Shown here in pieces: positions 1 to 15,000 of a stretch of DNA of 64,000 bases. The position numbers and the translations under genes are program-made. The notes beneath the pieces were generated by a model. The model ran no database searches and was not told the DNA's origin. It saw only the letters and a program-made list of their open reading frames with translations. The DNA is taken from contig JACAXG010000055.1 in assembly GCA_018881555.1 (NCBI GenBank), positions 1,922,001 through 1,986,000 on the forward strand, given 5' to 3'. The stretch is from Amblyornis subalaris. Its lineage: Eukaryota > Chordata > Aves > Passeriformes > Ptilonorhynchidae. The first letter of the stretch is position 1. Every line of letters begins with the position of its first letter.

Positions 1-249
1 GTCAGTAATTAACTGTCCCTTTCTTGAGCCTAAGTATCGTTATGATTTTGGCTTAAATCTGGGCTATTATTTTGAAATGTGATATTACATACGAGGAAAG
101 AAACTGTTGAAATGAAGAGCTGATAATGAACCTAGTAGCTACTACTGCATGTTCTGTCATCATTGAAATGAAAATGGGAAATCATGGAGGTGGCCAGTAA
201 GTTTTCAAAAAACTTCAAAAAATAATAACTTTTTCTTTTGCCTCAGCAG

Positions 250-2396
<2,147 letters not shown>

Positions 2397-2510
2397 TGAA
2401 TAACAAGAACTTTCAGTATATTTTAGCTTTAAAAAACCAGAAAAACAACAAAAAAAAGCCAACAAACCAACTACATCCCTGTTTGAAACTTTGGAGTTGC
2501 ATTTGAGAAG

Positions 2511-2516
2511 ATTAAA
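2511..2516 (+). terminator. PMPCB: Candidate poly(A) signal of PMPCB (ATTAAA)
   Basis: An ATTAAA hexamer lies 114 bases after the PMPCB stop codon. It is the only common poly(A) hexamer I see on the + strand before the DNAJC2 stop codon. If it is used, the PMPCB transcript ends just short of, or slightly inside, the DNAJC2 3'UTR. The variant hexamer is weaker than AATAAA, so read-through into DNAJC2 is possible. Confidence 0.45.
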
Positions 2517-2588
2517 GCTGAAGAACCAGCCCCTCCTGTGTGTCTGTATAATGAAGAAAGGAATGGAAACATGTACAGTATTTGCATT

Positions 2589-2594
2589 TTTATT
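2589..2594 (-). terminator. DNAJC2: Poly(A) signal of DNAJC2 (AATAAA)
   Basis: The minus-strand hexamer AATAAA starts 25 bases after the DNAJC2 stop codon (TGA at 2622-2620). This gives a very short 3'UTR of roughly 50 bases if cleavage occurs at the usual 10-30 bases downstream. The signal lies inside the 223-bp gap between the convergent PMPCB and DNAJC2 stop codons. Confidence 0.7.
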
Positions 2595-2619
2595 ATAAAA
2601 CAAGGATTGTCAGTAAGAG

Positions 2620-5600
2620 TCATTTCTTGACTTTAGTAGCATTCATCACTTGTTCTTGAGCAGCTTTCTTTGCCTTGACCATTTCAACGAGTTCCTGAAG
2701 AGCGGGGGGGGGAAAAGAAACTTAACTAAACATGTAACTTGTGATCAATGCTGTGTTTCTGAACACTACATATATTCACTGTCAAACACTCTAGTTCTCA
2801 ACATAGTGAGAAATCTACGTGGTTTAATACTGTAAAGCAATTTCTCTTAGAAACAAATCAATTGATGGAAGGTCAAGGCTCATCTACCTCCCCTGTAGCA
2901 GGAACTTTACCTACAGAAGACTAGGGATAGGACTTCACCATCCACAAGAGTTTGCTGTCAAATTGTAAGACAAATTTCATGAGACAGACTTTCCTTCCCA
3001 GCTTGCAGAGCCACTACTTTCACTGAGGAACATTTAGTCCTTACTGCTCTTTTGGGGTTCGAGTAACCAAAAATAAAAAGAGGTTTTCCATAAGGCTCCA
3101 TCAGTATGCTGGTGTCAGATACTGTCTCTGGTAGGCAATGCAACAGTAAAAGCAAAGCATTCTCTCAAGACCTGGGCTAATGACAGACCTAGGAGGAGGT
3201 GAGGGACATTACCTTATANCGCTTCATGCAGTCTTTTTTTGACCGGCCTGGAACAGCTGCTGCTATTTTCTCCCATCTTTCAGGAGTATTTACCGGATAA
3301 GTCTTCAATGCTTGTTCTAAAAGTTTTTGTTCTTCTGTAGTCCAGGGGGATGAATCTAGAGGTGATCCTGTTTTAAATGCAAAAATTACAGTAAGGAAAA
3401 ATATTTAAGAAAAAAGTCTAAAAAATACTGTAACATCTATTATAGTTGATTTAAAATCCGTGCCATTTTAGGGTGTACTGTGTGTACCAGAAACTCTCAG
3501 ATCTGGAAACAGAGCCTGGATCACTTACTTGCTATTTAAGTTTGTAAGCAAATGTTAAGTTTTGGATTAATTTCTTCCTAAGACGCACACGGGAGACAAG
3601 TGCACAAGAAGGGCTCCCTTTTCACCTTTACCTTCAAATCGTTCCGAGGGGGCAGCACTGTCCATCTGAGGCACCACACCATGTTCTTTTTTAAATTTAT
3701 CAAATGCTTTCTTGTTTATGTCATCTTTTTGATGAGGGTCTATGAGCAATAGACATTGAACAGAATAATTATTGCAACAAAATTAAAGCCAGATGTAAAT
3801 AATAACACTGTGTAGCAGATTAGATTGCAATAATCACATAATAAAAAATCCCAATTCCTACTTCCTTTACAATGATGGTAAAGAGGTTGGTAGATTAAAA
3901 AAAAAATTATTCAGAGTCCAATAAACTTTTCTCAGTGTCAGGCCCTCCAACCCCTATCCTGCTTTATACTGCTCAGAGGAATACTTATTCTATATAATCT
4001 TAAACCTGAATCTGCAACTTCAGCAAAATCAAGAGGCATTACTCTCTCAAGTATGGGGTGTGGCACAAAACCCATGTATTGCTCAGGGTATGACCATGTC
4101 AAAGGGGCAGGAACACTGGGAAAATTCAGGTCCTCCTTGTGCCACTCTGTGGTTTGTAATGCAGAAACCTCTTGAAAACTTTGTGGAGTTTTTTTTTCCT
4201 TCTGTAATGAAATGCATAATTCCTTGAGACCTTATTCCAGAGCTCTCTAGGCTTCATTTTTTTATTCATTTTCAAAGAGGAGATGAGCCACATTAATTTA
4301 GGNGTCTTACTCTGGTGTTAGATTCCATTTCTTTTTTTAAAAGTATCTCTACAGCTTCATCAATTCCATTACTTTAGATGCCCTCCTTTGTAAGGAGCTT
4401 TCTGAGAGGCTCACTTGTCTCTCTCTGAGCCCTGGCATTTCATGTCTCCCAGCCATCAGAGCATCAAGCTATGATGAGAGAGTTCCTGAGAGCCGCTTAT
4501 GAGGTGGTGACTTAGAAAAGAGCCATTGGGCTGAAAACACTAAATCACATAAATGCTCTTCTACACAGTCCATCTGAACTACATTTCTTTTGGGGATATA
4601 CAGAGGATTTTCTCAAGAAACACAGCTCAATTTGCAGAAAGTTCAGCTGTACAGAAACATGCAGACTGTCTTATTACAAAAATGAGGTAATAGAGATACC
4701 AAGCTTTTGGAGACTCTTTGCTTTATTGATGACATCTTTCGCTGTTCGTTTTATTCCAGTAGTAGAGTGCAAGTTCATGTAATTGGCAATAACTTCCCAC
4801 CTAAAGCAAGAAAATAAAGGGTAAAGCTCCATATTACATAATACCTTCATACAAGCTATGGTCAAGCTCCTGTACCCATTAACATCAACTCCTGAGTAAG
4901 TTTAAGCATATTTAAATAAGTATAAAATCTCAGAGTAGCTCTTCTGGAAAGCTTTCAGACACTAATTGAAGAATTCAATCAGCTTGGGTTTCCCACTACA
5001 GAAAAAGGATGGGGTAGAATGTAGGTAAGTGCAAACCTCTAATCCTCCAAATTCTGCTTAGCTGTTGCTTTCCTGAATTCCCTAAACACCTCTAACGTTA
5101 AATACTGCACGCTGCACTGAAGGGCTGAGAAGTTACTAACCATGTGTCCACTGCCCCCCAGAAGAATGCCTAAACATCAGGTGAAGGGGCTTAAAAAGAA
5201 GAGAGCTGGAACAGCCCTAGCCCCAAAATTACTCCTAGTGTGTTCTTAGAACATGGAAGGCAGTATGTGTTCCTGCAGAGACAGGAGGATCGTGTCTAGG
5301 CCTGAGCTCTCAGTGAGCACTGACTGCTGAGCTGCAGAAACAGGCACTGGTCTCATCTCCAAATAAGCATCCAAATCTTGTAATGATGCTGCTTTCTGTA
5401 AAGCCCAGCCTTTCGCTTTTCCCCTGGCGCTCCACTAAAGAAAGCTGGTGCACTTAACTCCTAGCTCTGGTTATTCTCCTACCATGTAGAGGAGAAACCA
5501 GCCTCACATTCATTGTGGAGCTCCTGGAAGTAGCTTACACACCTTGTATTCCTACCCAGGTGCACTCCATTCACTATTGTGGTTTTGTTCTCTGCTTTAA

Positions 5601-6057
5601 GGACTGGAGCCTACCCTGGAGTAAGCCCTGTGCAAACGGGCACCTCAGCATTATCTTGGTAATGGACTGAGGCTCAGGTTTGGGGGGAAGTAAGATACAG
5701 GGCCAGAGCTAACTCCAGTGACACGTAGAGCATTGGTGCCAAATAAAAGGAGGATGTTTAGGGAACCGTTATACTAACAATGTACTTGGGATGATCTGAA
5801 AATATGTTTTATTATGCTTGTTATTTAATTAAAAATTGTTTGTAGGGCTTTTAGCACCAACCCGAGAAGTACCTTGAGTTAGTCCCGGCTGGAAAGAGGT
5901 TCACAGCTTTAATTAACAACTGTAAATCGTCTTCTGGCCAATTTTTGCTTCCCCCTCCACCACCAGTGGTTGACTTTTCTGAACTCTTTGTTGCTTGGCG
6001 CATACGAGCTTCTGCCTCTTCTTTCTCTCGCCTTATTTGTTCATTTATTTCTTCTAT
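2620..6057 (-). other. DNAJC2: DNAJC2 exons encoding the two SANT/Myb-like domains and C terminus
   Basis: Exon 6057-5873 ends an acidic/basic helix, then a Ser/Gly linker with five consecutive Gly, then SANT1 starting at [15 protein letters not shown]. Exon 4800-4700 completes SANT1 with the RWEVIANYM helix. Exon 3739-3632 is a charged linker. Exon 3367-3213 holds SANT2, with [15 protein letters not shown] and [13 protein letters not shown]. Exon 2694-2620 gives the Lys-rich tail ending KVKK. The regularly spaced tryptophans of both repeats are present. An unresolved base at 3219 falls in the third position of a CGN codon, so Arg is certain. Confidence 0.93.
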
Positions 6058-9000
6058 CTAAGGGTTGTAAATAAGCATTATTTATTTACTTGTTGAATTA
6101 TTGTTACATTTTACAGTGACACAACGCCCTAGCTCTGGAATTGCTTTGAGCCTTGGCTTTTGCTTAGCTTCTGTACTGTATATTATATATAAGGAAACAG
6201 AGGAGCTTCTCTGCTCCAGAATTATTTCCCTTCATTCCATGTGTATATTTGGCCATTCCGTATTAGGAGTTGTAGCAGAAATCTATGACAAGTTCACTAG
6301 GAAATTAAATGAACACTCCCAGAATTAAAACAAAACTTTTCAACCTAGTGTGAGTGTCCAGGCTAACACCTGACTTAGAGGAACAGATCCACAAAAGCAT
6401 TAAGAGCCTCAAGTGACTAATGACGGCAATTAAACATCCATGTTGAATACACTGATTCTCCAGTCTTCAGCCTAAGTGCTATCTAAGCCTGATTATGTCA
6501 GTACAACTGTAGTAACTGAGAACTTTTAAGTTAGAATTAACTGCAGATTTTAGTTACTAAGTGTGTACTCAGGGTTAGACGGCCATGTGTAGTTTTTTAG
6601 CAAGCAATTCAGAACTTAACCCACTGCATATCTCTGTGACACTGTGATCTCTGTAATCAAATCTCGAGACTGTGGTGTGACACATCTTTAATTATCTGCT
6701 GCTGAGTGGGCCTAGTCAGATTTTTAATATTGGCGATATTAAAAAAGCTGTGCACTTATGCCTGTTGGCAGGATGCCCAAAATAGAGAGCAAGAAACCTA
6801 TTTAATAATAAAATCTTCCTGGCAAAAGGAAAGTTATCGGGTAGATAATTTTTAGTGGAATAATTTTAACAGATAGAAAGGGGACTGCCCTGTGTTTGGA
6901 ACACTCTCATGGAGAATGGAATATTGAATTCAGTCCCCTGTAGAACAAGAGGCATTTGAGTCTTAAATTGCCTGATAAGTAAACCTGACACTGGGATGGG
7001 GGCAGATTGTATTTCCCACCACAGAAAAAAGTTCACAGCTGTGAATCCACCGTGGATGAGAGAAGGCACCTTATTCTGCGGGACATAGGTTCAGCTTTAT
7101 TAGTTCAAATGGCTTTTGCCCAATGGCAAACATAGGCAGATCGTTGCTGAGTTTTGTAAATTTTGATTCCACGTGTCTTGCATTTCCCATTCCTTGGTAT
7201 CCAACCTAGCAGCCTGTCTACTGGCTACAGCATGCAGCACTTTAGTCCTTTTGTGGATCTATCCCCAAGTCACAGATACTAGACTGGGATTCTTGTGTAA
7301 CAGAATAGGTTAAGATTGTCCTGCTTTCCTCAAGGTAACTGCTACACATTGTTGGACAAAATGAAATTCCTCTACTGTTTCTGTATACTGTACAAGAGGT
7401 AGGTTTTGTGTTCTTTACAAATAAAAATGTGTATTTTTTTCTTGGCTGGCCCTGTTAATTTGATGAGCCATGAACTGCACTATGTAAAATGGAGCAGAGA
7501 TCACACTGCCTGTGGACTCTGAAAATCAAGTCTTTGTGTTTAACAAGCAGGATTCCACAGCAATGTTGTATCTTACTTTGATTCAGTCATGTTGATTTCA
7601 CAAACTATTCTGTTATTTTCATTTGACACTCAGCATAATTACCTGTTTTACTACAGCCGCCTTTCCTCCTTCCCTTGTTGTGGATGTAAGTGCTTCATTC
7701 AAGCATTGCAGACTAAAAATAAATTATTAAGTTACAACAGAGAGCTAGTAGAAAGATGGGTATCAAAAGGAGCAGAAAGCAGCAGCAGGAAGACTTACCT
7801 TGCTAGCTCAAGACGATCACAAAGCTTTTCCACCTCCTCCATCATTTTAACACAATCTGCCTCATTATCAGAAAAGTAATTCCAGTTCTGGAAGCAGAAA
7901 TAGACGTTCTACAAAGTTCTTGAACTTTATTGTCCTATTCCTTCAGACAAAGGCTTAACACACAGCATTCTTCAGCCACTGCTGTGTTTGGACCTATTTG
8001 GTCAGCTTTACTCATAACTTAAAACCACATAAGTATGTGTTTTAGTATTTTTTTTTTTTTTTAGTAAACCCACTTTCCATACCCATCTCCAGCCCTAAGA
8101 ACAAGCAATCACATGGTACGGTCTGATCTGAGCAAACATGGTAATTTCTCTGACATAACCTGTATTTCATTGTAATAATAGTTAAATACCTTGCATGTTG
8201 TTCTGAGTTTTTGCCTTTCTTTCTTGATTGCTTTCTTCTGTATCTCTTTTTCCTTTTTTGCAACTAATGCTTGCTGCCTAACTTCTTCTTCCTCCTTTTC
8301 TTTTGCTAACCGTGCTGCTTCTAATTCTGCTTGTCTTTGCTGCAATCAAAAGGAAAAAAAAAACCCAAGTAAAAAATCCTCAGTCACATTGTTACAGGGT
8401 CATTCAGTCATCCAGTATTAAAATGTGTTGTTCCTGGTTTGGGTGGAGTTTTGTTTGTATGTGTGGGGGTTTTAAAATGCATCAATACTTTAATGTTTGG
8501 TTTTCCAAGAATTTTGAGGGAGATGATGAAACATATACCATTTGGCATTAATTCAAGTACTCACTGTGAGGAACCCCAGTTTATAAACGCTGCCTTCCTC
8601 TACGACTACGATATAAAACTGTATGCAATTTCCTATGCCTTCCTCAGGCGTATAAGCTTGGAAAAATGCAGTATTCCAACATTTCTCCTGCATCATTAAC
8701 ATAATATTTTGCAGTGTTCCAACATTTTCTTTTAAGTTACTTTTTAGCACCTTACAGTTCCCTTTCATTTCTGTACTTGCAGGGCCATCTTTTCCAAACT
8801 GTTCATGTTAATCAAATATGTTGTGTTACCTCAAAGTGTTTCATACCAACCAACCATTCACAGACCACATGCACAAGGCAAGCAGCCACATCCATGTGAT
8901 GAACTTAATGCTTGCCTGGAGATCAGAGAAAGTGTATGCAACAGAAGAACTCAGTTTTAGGAGGTGTTTTGTTTCAGATCTGCATTCCTTGTTTCCATCT

Positions 9001-12000
9001 CATTCTCGGAAGGCTGCCAGCCTTGCACTGCCTGCTGCACAGGCATCAATGACAACACGTCTGTGAACCCCACTGTAATTCTATCAGTAGTCTTCTGACT
9101 CATCCAGAACCTGAAGCAGTAGATCAGGTATGAATGAAGCAGAGTTTTTCAACCCAAATAAAGTACTTAACTTACTTTTTCTTTTGCCTCCTGTTCTTTT
9201 CGTTTTGCTTCTACCTTTGCTTTCTTCTCTGCTTCCTTCTTTGCCTTTTCTTCCTCCTTAAATTTCTTTATCCTGGGATCACAGCTGTATGCATTGTCTG
9301 GCAGGAGAAAGGAAGCATCATGTATAGAAGAAAACCAGGAGATTTCCACAGTTAAGTTAATTAATCTCTTTTTAAAGAGTAGCAGTTTGTGTGCTCACCA
9401 ACAAGAGTCCTAATTCTGTTCATTTCTTCTTTTTTTCTCAATGCTCGGGCAGCTCTGTTCTGCTTTTCAATCCACCTCCTTTCATCTCGACTAAAAGGGA
9501 AAGCATAGTTCAGTGCTAATACCTTACAATGTCACTGTTAGAAATTTATCAACAAACTTCTTAAATAGTTTCCCCCACACAGATGCCCTTCTGTGAATAC
9601 TTCAAAAATAGACTTCAAAAAATGAAGTTCCAGGCCCCGAGCTCACATAAAAAAAGCTAAGTGTTTACACAGTTACATAAGCCTGACAAACCAAGCTGCT
9701 TATCTCTCATTGCAAGGAATGAGATCATGGACTTTACTTCCAAAATGCAATCCACTTGCTTACCTAACATTAAACCCATGCAAAACAACAGAAATGCTGG
9801 CATATGGTTTAATCAAAGGACAGCAATATAAGCAATGCCAATTACCTCATTTTACGGAATATAGTTATGTCAAGTAAACCCAGCTGCACAGAAGCAACAC
9901 TTTCTATGAAGTACCATGATACTCTTTGAAAAATTATGCCAGATCCACTCCAGTAAAATACAGCTCAGGTTATATACTGGCTGACTAAACAATATGAAAA
10001 TATTTGTCAGTGCTGTCAAGAAAGGCAAATTTTTAGTGGGGGTCTATAGCCTCATCCACACAACCAAATAGAGAACAATAGAGGGNGAAGGAAGGTTGGA
10101 ACTAGGTGACCTTAAAAATTCCTTCCACCCAAACCACTCTACACCTCAGAACAAAGGAAACAATCCTCGTAACTGAGTAGGAGACTAATACGAGTAGATT
10201 GAAGCTTTAAAACACGAGCAACATCACCTTTGGCAAGAAGGGGTAGCAAGAATCATGACCATCTGAACAGCAGCTGAAATGTAGTTCTCTCTCCTAAGTA
10301 CAGCAGACTAGGTACCATTTGTCTAAACATCTTTGAAAAAGGACACTAATGACAGGAATGAGAAGAAAAAAAGAGCTACGCAAATAATTCAAGATCTTTC
10401 CAATGAGAAGCCTAGAGATTCATCTGTGATTTACCACAAGTACAAGTGATATGGAATTGATTACAGTGCCTTCACAGAATCTTCACAGGAGAGAGAACAG
10501 CAGGTCTGGTGAGGCTCAAAAAATTCAATAGCAGGAAGAGGCACAAGAGAAGAGAAGCAAATGTCTAGCTACAGCCTAGATACAGCAGTTTCTAGCACAA
10601 AGAAAGCCAACCACTGAATCTAAATACAAAATTGATTTATAGCCGAACTTGGAAGCAGACTTGGAAGCATGCAGTGCAAGTTATGGTCTTACAAAGATTG
10701 CTAAGTGAAAGGTGGTGTCCTGTGAAATGTGTGTTAGACTAAATGATTTGATGCTCCAGCTTGAACATTCTGTGTTTGTAACTGTAGGAAGGATAAAAAT
10801 AGAATGTATTTTCCAATGGCAACATGGTCTGAGTAATTCATCAACTATCACTACATTAACAAATACACAATTTTTATTAACATCAAGCCATTAGAACTCA
10901 TCTCTCTGAATTTTGGGAAGAATGACTTTCTCAGTACAAGTTAAAGAGTAAGAGAGAAACAATACCTGCTTGCTCATCCACTCTGTCCTGGCTCCAGGTT
11001 CAACCTGTGCTTGGGACTGGTAGGAACTGCATGTCTGAACTTAAATGAACACACATTTCAAAGCACCTCAGACATACCTCTGTGAGGCAAGCAAGAACTA
11101 CTTCAATTACACAAAGAAGACCACAGTAAGTCCAGTTCAAGTCCATGACTGACGCCTAAGTTGGGAGAGTGGAATTCAGACTTGGCTCAGCTACCTTTCT
11201 TCCTATGACTTAGAGTCTAAGAGAAAGTTGGAAAATCTTGCTGTGTCAATCTCTCAGTCCCCTGTCAAATTTATTTTTACTTACATACCATTCTGCTTTT
11301 TCTTTTTCCTCTTCATCTAAATAGGAAAACTCTCTCCAGGAATCAAAATTATACCTAGAGTAAATTTAAGAAAAAAAAGTAAATGAAAACTCAGCAAATC
11401 TGTTAAAAAACATCTACCTTTTTTACTATTATATTTTTGTAGGCAACTATACTGCCATTTACGATTTATAATACATGATTTACAATTATGCTGCACCTAC
11501 AGTGATTCCACTGTGTTAAGTCAAAATGCAGGATATGATTTACACCACTCTGTACTGTGGGACATAGTCTACTTCAGGATGGCATCAGTCTTGCCAACTC
11601 TAAATGTCTACAGCTGTCTAAGCTCCTTTCATAGGCAGTGGAAATGCAGTGCAGTCTGTAGAGTTCAGAGAGAAATTAATCTTTATGTGAACACCCATTT
11701 TTAGCAGGTAAGGCAAGCCATAAACATTACTGACTATTTCAGTAGACACACCTCCTTTTACTAGGGGAGATTAAACTCCTACGACATCTCCACTAAAAAC
11801 ACAGGTGATGTGAGATAAACCCAACTTCCAGTCCGTGGGGCAGCTCAGTTCTCAGCCACTGTGGTCAGAAGTTCCTGCTGCAACCATGACCTTACAACAC
11901 GCATGGATTAGCCAGGAGAAAGCCTTCTCATTTCGGGGAAGGCACAAACAGCTGTGGGGTAATTTTGTGACATTACCAAGGTGGGACAGCCCACAGCCAA

Positions 12001-15000
12001 CAACCCACACACCAAAGAGTCTGCAAGTCCTTTATACTGCACATTTTGAATATTGTGAATAGAAACAGAGGCATCAGCCAACTTACCAAAAGGAATAGAA
12101 TGCATCTACCTCTTCAAATGAGGAGTTCATGTCCCCAAGTTTAGGTACATTTTTCTTATTTGACCACCTGAAAATAAGTGGACACATTCAAGAAATAATA
12201 TAAATAATCTTACTTCATAACATGGCTTGCGTTAAGTACAGAATCAAAATATCAAATCAGAGGCTCCCTCCCACCGACACAGAGGGGCACCAGGAAAGAG
12301 GAAGAGAACAGGAGGGGTCCTCCTAAGTATCCTCCAGACTAAGCATTTTTGGGGGAGTTTCCCCAGAAAAGCAACCTTCTCCTCCTCCCTGAGTGCCTCT
12401 TGCCTTGTGCCTACAAGGAGACCTGATGGAGCACAAGCTATCTTTGTAGATATTCAATTCTCCATGCACATTCTTCTGGTAGAGGAGCTTATAGAAAGTG
12501 GACAAAAGGTGCTCTGTGGACAACTCAGCTCTGTGGTAGGGTACAGGAAGTCTCCCACACAGTCTAATGGCGTACAAGGGAATAATGCATACTCTGCCTC
12601 CATTGCATTTTCTCTAGGGAAATCTTCCATTAGCTCTAGAATTTGTTTTTCCATGACACAGCATCCATTTCCATGCAGAGAAGAGAAAACCCTATCTGAA
12701 AACCACAGATTCAGGTCTGAATCTATGGAATGCTTGGTAAAATATTCAAGACGACTACCTTAAATAGTAATTGTTCAGAATGTTGTGAAGTGCCTCATGC
12801 AATTAAGCACTTTCATACAGGGAAAAGTTGACAGGCTTCTACTGTGCCAACCTTAACACCAAGTTAATTGTCAGGCATGAATCAAATGCAGAAAAAGCCA
12901 CACACCATAAGAGAGAACAACCAAATATTGATAGTTACAATTATCTTCTCTTTTAACCAGCTAAATTGTGAACATAACTACTATCTTCTGTTATGTCTCA
13001 CTCTCAGAAAAAAATCATTTAAAAAAGGAATTTTTAGTCAGCATCATACAAATATTTGGTATTGTATGTAATTTTAAGACTAAACAACGTGTTGTACAAA
13101 AAGGGCAGTAGGCAATAGGAAGCTGAGAACAGACTTTAAAAATCTCATGGGTCAAACTCAATGGCATCAATGTGACAGTTAAGAATATTTTAAAATTAAA
13201 TGAAAAATAATTGCAGTATTGTAGTTGTATTACATTTTTAGCAAATTAACACATCTCTTGTTTACAAACCCTATGTCAAAAGAATTTGCAAATGTTGATT
13301 CTCCAGCGACAGGAGAGGCATCTGACATAGCTTACCTGGCATTTCTTTCAAAAACTGGTGAGAAAACTTCAAAGAAGTTTTCTTTTGCTTCACTTTTGGA
13401 AGGTACAGAGTTATCAAAAGTAGGATCTATGCTGTTAAATGCTCGTCGTTTCACGGGATCAGATAATATTTCATAAGCTGAAAGAAAGTTACCAGATATA
13501 AGGTTCTAAATGTTTAAAAAGATGCTCTCAGATCTGCATTTGATCTATCGTTCTGTACAGCTTGATATTTAATTATTTTAGTGACACCAAATAGCACTGC
13601 TGTCTATTCCTGTTAAACCAAGTAGGAGGAAAACATTTATGAAAAAGAACANATTTAACCATTAAGATGTAACAAAACAGATAATATTTAATTTTGTAAC
13701 AGTAAATTGGGTTCAGGCACTGAGAGTTTGGGCATGACATCTTCAGCCTTTTATCCTGCGCCAGATCCTGGCAGATAAATTGACAAAATGGTCCACTAAG
13801 GCACAGAGTAAAGGCAGTCTCTGAGTTAATATGCTGTCAGAAATGGCAAGGACAGGAGCCATTCATTAGAATTTTTGTAGATCACGATGAAGTTGTACCG
13901 AGTTTTGGACAGAATATAAAACTGCACGAACACTCTCTGTTTTCCTGCTCTTACAGCCCTGCAGCTGGGGAGCACCATCTTATATTCTGGAAATCACACA
14001 CACTATAGCTTCAGTAAATTCTTACTTTTTTCTCAAGGAAGTGTGGAGTTACTTTGTCAGTTTTATGACCACTATTTTTCAGTAAGAGTGAAAAGTCAAA
14101 GGAATTAAATTTGTGTTGTGATCATTCACGGCCTTCTGTGCCTGCAGCCCTGGCCAGAGGACACTGCACCATGAAGGCTGGATCCAGGAGGTGATAAGCT
14201 GGAGGAGACCTCTGCAGTTCTGTAAACTGATCTCACTGCACCTGTCAGTGGAGAGAGGAAGGAATGCCAGTGGCCACCAATGAGCTGCTGTCTGCCAGTA
14301 TGCCCTTCTCCTCTGGGAAGGGACTTCCCTCTGCCAATATTCTAAATGACCCCAATTATCCTCTGCCTCAGTAACCCTCAGACCATTTTCCTGATGCAGG
14401 AAATTCTGTGCACATCCATTGGTTCCTCTTCCATTTAAGAGATGCCCCTTCCACTTAAGAGATCCCCAGTGCTACTCCCACATACTCAGTTCCCCCAGCT
14501 CTGTATCTCCCACTCATTCCTTTGTCAGACCAAGTTCTGAATCCAACCTACGTACTCCTGCCTTTCCAAGTTTCTTCTCCCTGTTTCATTACCATTTGCT
14601 CCTACTCCAGGTCCCCCTTTCCTACAACTACATTTCCTTCCTCCAAAGTGCTGCCTGGAAGCATTATTCCTTTTCTTTGCTACTTTGTGCTCTCCTTTCT
14701 GTTTACCCCCAAACTTGGATTGTAAGCAGTTAATAGGGAAGATTCTATATGTGCTTGGTGCATGTAGGACCCAGAGCATATTCCTGAGTTCAGGTGCAGG
14801 TTATTCTCATCAGAGATATCTGACAGGACTGCAACTACAGAAAACCAATTTCCTTTGGCAACTTTCCTCCTTCTGACAACTCCAAAGTTGAAAACAACAT
14901 TAGTTTGTCTAACATATATCATATCATATCATATCATATCATATCATATCATATCATATCATATCATATCATACTAACTAGTATTGTAAGAAGATATCTA

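Noticed and set aside
8048..8062. 15-base T run (and a similar one near 31452) as possible processed-retrocopy poly(A) tails
   Set aside because: No retrocopied coding sequence or target-site duplication lies next to them; simple homopolymers.
9134..9355. Plus-strand Phe/Leu/Cys-rich frame resembling a membrane peptide
   Set aside because: It is the antisense shadow of the Lys/Glu-rich charged-helix exon of DNAJC2 (9176-9297).
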